Assembly: GCA_964429695.1 (NCBI GenBank)
Contig: CAYSCS010000089.1
Coordinates: forward strand, 1 to 18,580
From: CAYSCS01 sp964429695
GTDB lineage: Bacteria > Acidobacteriota > Aminicenantia > Aminicenantales > Aminicenantaceae
Direction: 5' to 3'
Length of the DNA stretch: 18,580 bases
Part shown: one piece after another, positions 7,515 to 14,056 of the stretch
Layout of the letters: every line of letters begins with the position of its first letter
Numbering within the stretch: position 1 is the stretch's first letter
The notes under the pieces: model-generated
The model's database searches: none
Seen by the model: the letters and a program-made list of their open reading frames with translations, nothing else
What the model was told of the DNA's origin: nothing
Translations under genes and position numbers: made by a program

Positions 7515-8843
7515 TCAGCTTTTAAATCGAAATAAATTATCTAGAGGAGAGGAACCAAAAGAAATTGACTTCTGAAGCTCTTTTGCTACCTTGACTACTT
7601 TTTTGAAAACTCTCATTATGTTGCCACCCCAGATTTTTTCTATCTCCTTTTCCCCGTATCCTCGCCGAATTAGCTCCCTGGTAATATTCCTGATTTCAGT
7701 CACATCATAACATCCATCAAGCTCTCCTCCCCCGTCGAAGTCACTCCCTATTCCTACATAATCTATTCCGATTAGCTTAACCACATAATCAATATGATTC
7801 ACAAGGTCTTCTACTGTTGCCCTCTCTTCAGGGAACTTTTGCTGAATCTGGCTATACTCTTCTCTCATCCTCTCCAGAATTTCTTCGTCCCTGATTTCTT
7901 CCCAGCGACCGTATTTCTCTTTCAAACTTTCCAGCGCTTTTTCCCGCTCTGGATTTGGTTTTGCTTTCTTGATGAAACTCGAAACGAAAGGCACCTGAAT
8001 CACGCCCCCATTTGAAGCCAAAGCTCTGAGCATCTCATCCGAGAGGTTTCGGGGATGGTCACAGAGAGCCCTTACTCCTGAATGGGAAGCTATGACAGGA
8101 GCTTTGGTAATCTTAAGCACATCAAAAAAAGATTTATTAGAGGCATGAGAAATATCAACCATTATCCCCAGACGATTGCACTCTGCCACCACTTCTTTTC
8201 CAAAATCACTCAAACCCATGTCCTCGGGGTTTCGTCTTTCAGTTGAAGAATCACAGATTTCATTATCCTGACTATGACACAGTGTTAAATAGCGAACCCC
8301 CATCTCATGATATTTCTTGAGGAGGGATAGGTCCTTTCCAAGAGGAAAACCGTTTTCCATTCCAATGAAAGCAGCAATTTTACCCTCTTTTTTCAGCCTA
8401 TAAGCATCTTCAGGATGCTTTGCCAGCTCCACAAGATGTGGATAATCAGAACACATCTTGTGAATAGCACTCAGCAAAACCTCAGCACTCTCTCTCGCCT
8501 TAGCATAGCCCAGAGGAGTCATCTCTCTTTGCGCCGTGTAGACGGCAAAAAATAAGGCGTCGAGCCCTCCTTCTTTCATCCGCGGCAAGTCAACCTTACC
8601 TTCTCTTCCTCCCCCTGGTTGATGACGAGTTCCCATATCCCAATCTCCCCTAACCATCAATAAGGGAGTGTCGGCATGAGTATCCACGGTTAATACCCTT
8701 TGATGAATCTCAAAAGCCCTGCTCTGAAGAGAAGGCTGCTTTCTTTGTTGACAGGAAGAGATTAAAAAAAAGATGAGAACTGAGCTCCATCCGAGAGCAA
8801 TTGCTCTCCACCTCTTTTTTTGCCTTGAACATTTCTTCACCAT
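7515..8843 (-). CDS. Lipoprotein membrane dipeptidase (peptidase M19)
   Basis: Zinc dipeptidase of the renal dipeptidase family, cleaving dipeptides outside the cytoplasmic membrane. The N terminus is a lipoprotein signal: basic start, hydrophobic SSVLIFFLISS, lipobox Cys31. Metal ligands are visible: His56 and Asp58 in THADTP, the bridging Glu in IGMENGFPLG (about 159), His in DISHAS (about 230) and His in IASHSGVRALCDHPRN (about 252). IGIDYVGIGSDFDGG near the C terminus is the family's conserved closing motif with the catalytic-site Asp. Length (442) is normal for the family. Its ATG overlaps the end of the rubrerythrin-like gene by 7 bases, so the two are translationally coupled. The context suggests peptide scavenging. 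Confidence 0.93.
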   Translation of the reverse strand: MVKKCSRQKKRWRAIALGWSSVLIFFLISSCQQRKQPSLQSRAFEIHQRVLTVDTHADTPLLMVRGDWDMGTRHQPGGGREGKVDLPRMKEGGLDALFFAVYTAQREMTPLGYAKARESAEVLLSAIHKMCSDYPHLVELAKHPEDAYRLKKEGKIAAFIGMENGFPLGKDLSLLKKYHEMGVRYLTLCHSQDNEICDSSTERRNPEDMGLSDFGKEVVAECNRLGIMVDISHASNKSFFDVLKITKAPVIASHSGVRALCDHPRNLSDEMLRALASNGGVIQVPFVSSFIKKAKPNPEREKALESLKEKYGRWEEIRDEEILERMREEYSQIQQKFPEERATVEDLVNHIDYVVKLIGIDYVGIGSDFDGGGELDGCYDVTEIRNITRELIRRGYGEKEIEKIWGGNIMRVFKKVVKVAKELQKSISFGSSPLDNLFRFKS

Positions 8844-9355
8844 TTTCCGTCCATGCGAAACTCGGCTGAATCCAGCCAGAATCCAGAATGGGTCAAAGAG
8901 TCATATTGAGCCTGAAGGAGATCATAATGAAACTTTTCCTCATCGAGGATCTTTAAAAAAATCTCTCTAGCCACTGGATCCTCTGCCTTTGAGGCTGAAT
9001 CTCGGAATAATTCAATCGCTCTTTTCTCAAGCTCCATGCCAATGCTTAAAGCTTCAATCTCACCCTTTCCCTCTTGGCCTTTTATCCTCTCTTTTAGTTT
9101 CTCTACCAAGGGAGCCTCACCTCGAATTTCTTCTTTCAGATAATCCTTCCCTTCTTCTCCTTTCAGGGCCTTCTTAAAAATTCCCTTGAAAGTTTCTAAG
9201 TGCTTCACCTCTTCCTGGGCAAGGTGTTGAAACATTCTTTTTCCTTTTGGATGAGTTGTTATTTCTGCCGCCTTAGTGAAGAATTTATGTCCTTCTATCT
9301 CGAGCTTGATTGCCTCCTTCATAGCCAGTTCTATTTCCGAAGAGCCCTTTTTCAT
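8837..9355 (-). CDS. Rubrerythrin/ferritin-like diiron protein
   Basis: Four-helix diiron-carboxylate domain (172 residues) without a rubredoxin tail. Two metal-binding repeats are visible: a Glu-rich helix EAIKLEIEGHKFF followed by EEVKH (about 48-52), and MELEKRAIELF followed by EEKFHYDLL (about 137-145). These are the two ExxH pairs expected of the family. Members reduce peroxide or handle iron and protect anaerobes from oxygen. GAGGAG lies 7 bases before the ATG. It is the first gene of the long minus-strand run and is coupled by a 7-base overlap to the dipeptidase. A palindrome (9379-9403) sits just upstream and could be an operator. Confidence 0.85.
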   Translation of the reverse strand: MKKGSSEIELAMKEAIKLEIEGHKFFTKAAEITTHPKGKRMFQHLAQEEVKHLETFKGIFKKALKGEEGKDYLKEEIRGEAPLVEKLKERIKGQEGKGEIEALSIGMELEKRAIELFRDSASKAEDPVAREIFLKILDEEKFHYDLLQAQYDSLTHSGFWLDSAEFRMDGKW

Positions 9356-9378
9356 GATTTATCTCCTCTATTTTTTGT

Positions 9379-9403
9379 TTTGAAGGATAAAAGTTCCTTC
9401 AAA
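9379..9403. promoter_or_regulatory. Palindrome upstream of the rubrerythrin-like gene
   Basis: TTTGAAGGA and TCCTTCAAA form a perfect 9-base inverted repeat around a 7-base AT-rich spacer, ending 24 bases before the start codon. It could be an operator for a dimeric regulator of oxidative stress or iron, or a 5' hairpin in the transcript. It does not match the PerR or Fur consensus as I know them. Confidence 0.45.
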
Positions 9404-9455
9404 TTTCTAAGCTCTATTTTTACCATTAAAGCATTGCCTATTTCAATGGCTTTAT

Positions 9456-10100
9456 TTACCTGAAGTTTCCCCAAATTTTTTTAGGGGTCGAAGAGAAGTA
9501 TTTGAACGAAGCATGTTTGGGCAGCATTAGATCTATTCTTAGGCCCTTCGACCGGCTGAACAAGAAGTGCTTAATGTCGTCGGCTAAAGCATAGAGGCTA
9601 AAATCCGGAACCCCAAAAACCCGCCGCGCTGCCCGCAGCATATGGCGCATCAAAACGCGCAACTTCAGCTTCAGTTCTATATAGGCCGAGGCGAAGTAGG
9701 TCACCGCCATCACCAGCCCCATCATATTCTGCAACCTCACATACCTCAGAACCCGGATATCCTCCAGTTGATAGCCCTGCTGGAGAAAATGGATGGTCTC
9801 TTCCACCCGACAGCGACTAAAATAGGCCGCCACCACATGCCAAACTGACTTGCGACTCCGTTTGGCTACAAGGCGCGTTAACAACATCAGCGGTTCATGA
9901 CCTAATCCCCGAACAACCACCAGAGTCAGTGGCTCCCTCCGTCCAGGAAGCCGCACCTTCCGAATCCAACCTCAAGCCTCAAGGGCCTCTCTTGTTTTGT
10001 CTCTTCCCACTACTTGAGACTGTTATGAAACGGCAAGTATTAGCCATGAGGCAAAGACGCATGGCTCGATGAATCCGAGTCCTAAAATTAGGGATGACAA
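9456..10100 (-). pseudogene. IS4-type transposase, truncated and frameshifted
   Basis: The 3' part (9456-9956, about 166 residues) is an open C-terminal fragment of an IS4-like transposase. VRLPGRREPLTLVVVRG is the usual beta-strand region. YFSRCRVEETIHFLQQGYQL carries the Y(2)R(3)E signature with the catalytic Glu, but the following Lys position is Gln. GWIRK lies just upstream behind an in-frame TGA. The sequence to about 10100 (TCRFITVSSSGKRQNKRGP in another frame) is the degraded continuation with stops and a frameshift. The N-terminal half with the catalytic Asp residues is missing. Its GC content is clearly higher than that of its neighbours, a sign of transfer from elsewhere. It separates the rubrerythrin run from the arginine/amine cluster. 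I could not find terminal inverted repeats. Confidence 0.8.
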
Positions 10101-10115
10101 GCAACAAATGCCTGG

Positions 10116-10994
10116 CTATCCTTCTCTATAAAGAGGGAAACTCAGACAATGAGGCCCGCCACCTCCCATAAGGAGATGTTCCAGCCTTACTTCGATCACA
10201 CGAAAACCGAGCGTTTTTAAACGCCGGTTAACTCCTTTATTGTTCAAAGGAGAAAGGAGGAGGCCGCTATCGAGAGCGAGGAGGTTACAGTTGAGCTTGA
10301 AAACTCCTTCCGGAGTCTCTTCAATTAACTCAAAATTCAATTTCCTGATAAGTTTTAAAAAATTTTCAGGCAGGGCCTCAGGGCAGAGGACAGCCACTTT
10401 CTCTGCCACAACATTGAAGACCATGTCGAGATGAAGATAGCGCTTTTCGAAGGAAACAGGAATGACTTCCAGCCCTATTTCCCTCAACAGTTTGCTTATG
10501 CGCCTTGCTCCTTCAGCGTTTGTCCTTGCGCCAGTGCCCACGGCTGCCATCCGGGAATTGAGATAGATAAAGTCACCACCCTCAAAATAAATCCCTGACA
10601 AAGAGCCTATTTCCTTCCAGAGTTTAAAATTTGGCTCGAGAGCACGAAGGGCAATCCTTTCTTCTCCGCGGCGAACGGGATAACGAAAGCTCCCGAGTAA
10701 AACACCCTCTGGAGTTGTTACTCCTATATCTCTCGTGAAAACCTGATAGGGAAATTCCTTTGCTGGCTCAACCCAGACCACAGAAACACCTTGTTCCTCG
10801 ATGGCTTTTACGAATTCGGCGTGTTCTTCGAGTACACGTTTCTTATCTGGCCTCTCTCCCTTTCTCAGATGTTCCTTGGCAATCTCGTTAATAGGTTGAA
10901 GCTCAAAGAATTCAGGACGGCAAAGAAGGACACTTCGAAGCTTTCCGTATTCATTCCTTACCTGAGTCTTTAAACTCATTTTTCTTTGACTCAA
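10116..10994 (-). CDS. Guanidino-group hydrolase (arginine deiminase/DDAH superfamily)
   Basis: Amidinotransferase-superfamily hydrolase (PF02274 type), 292 residues. This is the length of dimethylargininase-like proteins and shorter than classical arginine deiminase (about 400). The pentein active site is complete: FTRD (86-89), FEGGD (137-141), catalytic His188 in HLD, and nucleophile Cys283 in GGGGPHCLS at the C terminus. It should hydrolyse the guanidino group of arginine or a derivative to citrulline or an analogue. The first codon is a TTG overlapping the upstream stop (TTGA). An ATG at 10979 is the alternative and neither has a good ribosome site, so coupling to the upstream gene is likely. 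It lies immediately after the carbamoyltransferase gene. The exact substrate is open. Confidence 0.85.
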   Translation of the reverse strand: MSQRKMSLKTQVRNEYGKLRSVLLCRPEFFELQPINEIAKEHLRKGERPDKKRVLEEHAEFVKAIEEQGVSVVWVEPAKEFPYQVFTRDIGVTTPEGVLLGSFRYPVRRGEERIALRALEPNFKLWKEIGSLSGIYFEGGDFIYLNSRMAAVGTGARTNAEGARRISKLLREIGLEVIPVSFEKRYLHLDMVFNVVAEKVAVLCPEALPENFLKLIRKLNFELIEETPEGVFKLNCNLLALDSGLLLSPLNNKGVNRRLKTLGFRVIEVRLEHLLMGGGGPHCLSFPLYREG

Positions 10995-11932
10995 CGAAGA
11001 AGCAAGTAAAGAAGGGCTTTTTCAGTGTGCAGTCGGTTTTCAGCCTGATCAAAGACTACCGAAGCTGGTCCCTCAATCACTTCATCCGTCATCTCCTCTC
11101 CTCTATATCCAGGAAGGCAATGCATGAAGATTGCCTCTTTTGAAGCGAGTTTAAGGATTCTGGTATTGATTTGATATGGAGCAAAATCCTTGAGTCTCTT
11201 AGCTTTTTGGTCCTCAGGACCACCCATTGAATGCCATGTATTTCCATAAATTATGTCTGCCGCCTCGGCTGCCTCTTCAAGACTAGAGGTGAAGACTATT
11301 CGACTCCCACTCTGACTTGAGAGGCGAAAGGCACCCTCTAAAGCCCTTCTTGTTGGCTCGTATCCTGGGGGACGAGCAACAAAGAGGTCTATCCCGAACA
11401 TGGCACATGCCACCATCAATGTCTGACAAACATTCCAGATATCTCCTGTATAGCAAATTTTTAGACCCTTTCGCAGGCCCTTCTTTTCCTGAATGGTGAG
11501 AAGGTCTGCAAGCCCTTGACAAGGATGAAATTCATCAGTAAGGGCGTTTATCACAGGATGTTCCATGTATCTTGCAAATTCCTCTACCGTTTGTTGGGCA
11601 AAGGTGCGGATAAAGAGTACATCACAGTATCTGTCTATTACTCTAGCCGTGTCTTTGATTGGTTCCCCTCTACTAAGTTGGGTTTCGTCGGGGCGCAAAT
11701 AAAAACTCTGCATTCCCAGTTGAGAACATGCAGCCTGGAAGGAAATCCGGGTTCGAGTGGAGGGCTTCTCAAAAATCATCGCCGCGGTGCGGCCCGGGAA
11801 ATAAAATTGAGGGATTCCTTCTCTGAATTCTCTCTTTAGCCTGGCTGCCGCTTCCAAAATATATATGACATCATCAGGCGTGTAATCAAGGAGTGTAAGA
11901 AAATCTCTTCCCCAAAACTTGCCCTTTTCCAT
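10991..11932 (-). CDS. Ornithine carbamoyltransferase-like enzyme with altered substrate pocket
   Basis: Member of the aspartate/ornithine carbamoyltransferase fold, 313 residues from the ATG at 11932. That start has GGGGGTGA at 11935-11942 immediately upstream, so a GTG at 11938 inside this site is less likely. The carbamoyl-phosphate site is intact: STRTR (58-62), HPCQ (136-139), and HCLP (271-274) with the DQAENRLHTEKA tail. The body matches ornithine enzymes (FIRTFAQQTVEEFA, ALTDEFHPCQGLADLL). The pocket for the second substrate differs: the usual DxWxSMG reads NTWHSMG with Asn231, GDxNN reads GDIWNV (163-168), and HCLPA reads HCLPG. In a catabolic operon it would run from a carbamoylated amine towards carbamoyl phosphate. 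A carbamate kinase is not in the window. Confidence 0.88.
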   Translation of the reverse strand: MEKGKFWGRDFLTLLDYTPDDVIYILEAAARLKREFREGIPQFYFPGRTAAMIFEKPSTRTRISFQAACSQLGMQSFYLRPDETQLSRGEPIKDTARVIDRYCDVLFIRTFAQQTVEEFARYMEHPVINALTDEFHPCQGLADLLTIQEKKGLRKGLKICYTGDIWNVCQTLMVACAMFGIDLFVARPPGYEPTRRALEGAFRLSSQSGSRIVFTSSLEEAAEAADIIYGNTWHSMGGPEDQKAKRLKDFAPYQINTRILKLASKEAIFMHCLPGYRGEEMTDEVIEGPASVVFDQAENRLHTEKALLYLLLR

Positions 11933-11934
11933 TT

Positions 11935-11942
11935 TCACCCCC
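11935..11942 (-). promoter_or_regulatory. Ribosome binding site deciding the carbamoyltransferase start
   Basis: GGGGGTGA, a one-mismatch (G-U) match to the anti-Shine-Dalgarno complement, followed by AAA and the ATG at 11932. It overlaps the alternative GTG at 11938, which argues against that start. Confidence 0.6.
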
Positions 11943-11975
11943 TTCTTTTTTCATTCAATTAGCCTTTCAGCTTGC

Positions 11976-13883
11976 TCAATTCCCCTTTGAAAATAACATC
12001 TCAGCCACCCACTTGAGTCCAAGTTCCTCAAGTTTTTCCCTGGTAGGAGCCCCGCTTTGAACCTCCCATCCCGCCATCTCATAATAAACATCCACGGCTC
12101 TTTTCAATTCCTCTTCCTTTAAAGCCACTCCATGCGTCGGGCCTCCTCTTAAGGGTCGGAATAATTTCTTAGGAAGATAATCCTTTTCTCTTCCAATGCC
12201 TTCCCTAAAATTAAAGGCTCTAAGTAGATTAAGTCTCCTCTCTCCTGCCTTCAACAACTCTTCCAGAGTCACATCCCAGCCTGTGACAGCCCGCACAAGC
12301 TCAACTACCTGGCTTGGTCCGTAAAGCTGCCAGGATGGCCCGAAGACAAACTGACATAAATTCAGAGTGTCAAAAAGACTGTAGAGACATTGCGTCCTGA
12401 AGGCAAACCTCACCTTCTCCTCATCAAGCACCCATGGCATCCTGGGTCTTGTGAGTCCGAGCTCGGCAAGTCTCTCAAGATAAGCTGACTCAGGATGGTA
12501 AGACTCATCATGCTCACTTGATTGATGGTCAGGTCCGAAGGCATTCACGGCATAAATCAACCCCAGAGACCTCTTCACCTGAGGCATGTGAGCTGGGAGC
12601 TCCTTTTTTTTTACTGTAATCAGGAACTCTTCACTTCCCCGCCCGATTATCTCAGAAGCACGATAGGAGCCTTCGGCAAGCAAATCTCCCATTCCTTCTC
12701 GACGAGCAATCATCTCTGTCATCCTCACCATAGCCTCTGCGTTTCCAAAACGCAAATCAATTCCGCCCGTATCATGGAGGTTGATTATTCCTTTCTCGAA
12801 GCATTCCATTGCCCAGGCTATCGTTGCTCCACAGGTTATCGTATCCATACCGTAGCGATTGCAAATTTCATTTGCCTTGGCGATTGCTTCAAGGTCACTC
12901 ACCAAGCAGTAGGAGCCAAATGTGGCTATGGTCTCATATTCGGGTGCCCCAAACCTTGGCTCTACGCGATATGCTCCTTCTTTGATTTCAACTTCTCTCT
13001 TACACCTCAACGCGCACGCAAAGCAGGTTGTTCTTCTCTTTACAAGTTTTGCATTCAACTTCTCTGCACAGATTTCTTCATAGGCCTCAAACACTCCACT
13101 GTTATAATTTTCTGAGGGGAGTCCTCCTGTGCTATTCTGGTAGGGAATTACCTCAGCTGTCCCTAACAAAGAGATAGGTAGAACAGCAGACTCATCTAGA
13201 TTTTTTATTCCCCATCTTGAAAGCTCTCTCAATGCCTTTTCATCAGCCAGAGAGGGATACTTTCTCCCTCTAACTGCGACCGCTCGCAGATTCTTAGAAG
13301 CCATTACCGCTCCCATCCCTGTTCTTCCGTTGGCGCGGCAACACATGTTTAAGAGAGAAGCAAACCTTACTCTTTTTTCTCCTGAAGGACCACACTGCAG
13401 CACCTCTACCTTGGGATCCTGGAGTTCTTTTCTGATTCTTGACTCCACCTCCCCTGTTTCTTTCCCCCACAGAGATGAGGCATCTCGAAACTCAACCTCT
13501 CCATCATGAAGGTAGAGATAGAGGGGAGAAGGAGCTTTCCCTTTGATAACGAGAGCATCAAATCCAGAAAATTTCATCTCTGCCGGCCAGAATCCACCAC
13601 ACTGGGAATCACCTACGGTCTCTGTCAAGGGAGACTTTGCTGCGGCAGTCATGCGACTTTGACCTGATATCGGAACTCCTGTGAGCACACTCAAAGCAAG
13701 AACAAGTGTGTTCTGGGGAGAAAAAGGGTCACACTTAGGAGGCATCTCGCGAAGAAGATAATAGACTCCCAGAGCGCTTCCCCCGAGATATTTTCTATAG
13801 AAATCTTTGGCAGGCTTTTCTATGCTGAACCTTTGCTCGCTGAGATCAATCTTAAGCACCTTTCCCTGATATCCAAAGGCCAT
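11976..13883 (-). CDS. aor: Aldehyde:ferredoxin oxidoreductase (tungstopterin)
   Basis: Oxidises an aldehyde to its acid with reduction of ferredoxin, using a tungsten-bispterin and one [4Fe-4S] cluster. The 635-residue protein is a full-length member: MAFGYQGKVLKIDLS start, LGGSALGVYYL, DSQCGGFWPAEMKFSGFDAL pterin-binding region, RANGRTGMGAVMASKNLRAV. Cluster ligands are Cys287, Cys290, Cys294 and Cys510 (in DTLNLCQF), the same spacing as in the archaeal enzyme. EYET (315-318) and GPDHQSSEHD (450-459) lie near the expected active site. Typical C-terminal YYEMAGW and LGL motifs close the protein. No Shine-Dalgarno precedes the ATG; a TATAAT box ends 6 bases upstream, so the mRNA may be leaderless. 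It is the first gene of the operon with the carbamoyltransferase and guanidino hydrolase. An amine-derived semialdehyde as substrate is inferred from the neighbours only. Confidence 0.93.
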   Translation of the reverse strand: MAFGYQGKVLKIDLSEQRFSIEKPAKDFYRKYLGGSALGVYYLLREMPPKCDPFSPQNTLVLALSVLTGVPISGQSRMTAAAKSPLTETVGDSQCGGFWPAEMKFSGFDALVIKGKAPSPLYLYLHDGEVEFRDASSLWGKETGEVESRIRKELQDPKVEVLQCGPSGEKRVRFASLLNMCCRANGRTGMGAVMASKNLRAVAVRGRKYPSLADEKALRELSRWGIKNLDESAVLPISLLGTAEVIPYQNSTGGLPSENYNSGVFEAYEEICAEKLNAKLVKRRTTCFACALRCKREVEIKEGAYRVEPRFGAPEYETIATFGSYCLVSDLEAIAKANEICNRYGMDTITCGATIAWAMECFEKGIINLHDTGGIDLRFGNAEAMVRMTEMIARREGMGDLLAEGSYRASEIIGRGSEEFLITVKKKELPAHMPQVKRSLGLIYAVNAFGPDHQSSEHDESYHPESAYLERLAELGLTRPRMPWVLDEEKVRFAFRTQCLYSLFDTLNLCQFVFGPSWQLYGPSQVVELVRAVTGWDVTLEELLKAGERRLNLLRAFNFREGIGREKDYLPKKLFRPLRGGPTHGVALKEEELKRAVDVYYEMAGWEVQSGAPTREKLEELGLKWVAEMLFSKGN

Positions 13884-13889
13884 ATGCCC

Positions 13890-13918
13890 ATTATAATCAT
13901 AAAATATTCAGAGAGCAA
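13890..13918 (-). promoter_or_regulatory. Promoter of the aldehyde oxidoreductase operon
   Basis: On the minus strand TTGCTC (13913-13918) is followed by a 17-base spacer and a perfect TATAAT (13890-13895). The start of transcription would fall at or next to the ATG at 13883, so the transcript is probably leaderless. This fits the absence of a ribosome site. Confidence 0.55.
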
Positions 13919-13987
13919 TTTTTGTCTCCCGGAGATGAAAAAATTTAAGATAAGAGGATATTTTTCTTCTTTTACTTATTTTTCCTA

Positions 13988-13996
13988 TGGTATAAA
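13988..13996 (+). promoter_or_regulatory. Extended -10 promoter of the APC transporter gene
   Basis: TGGTATAAA is an extended -10 element; no good -35 is seen, as is common with that type. Transcription would begin near 14003, leaving a leader of about 54 bases. A 14-codon frame (14005-14049; MNLCSAKKWIFFRD) lies within the leader, starting at or near the predicted 5' end. Confidence 0.45.
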
Positions 13997-14004
13997 TTAA
14001 AGGG

Positions 14005-14049
14005 ATGAATTTATGTTCAGCTAAAAAATGGATCTTCTTCAGAGACTAA
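14005..14049 (+). other. Short upstream reading frame in the transporter leader
   Basis: ATG to TAA, 14 codons encoding MNLCSAKKWIFFRD, lying 7 bases before the transporter ATG. Its ATG is close to the predicted transcription start. It may be a leader peptide or chance. Confidence 0.25.
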
Positions 14050-14056
14050 ATCAACG

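Noticed and set aside
11283..11839. Several 60-107 codon frames overlapping the carbamoyltransferase gene on both strands
   Set aside because: All lie inside a clearly recognisable gene and lack independent start signals.
12522..13115. 197-codon open frame on the plus strand
   Set aside because: It lies entirely antisense to the aldehyde oxidoreductase gene, has no ribosome site, and its product has no recognisable motif.
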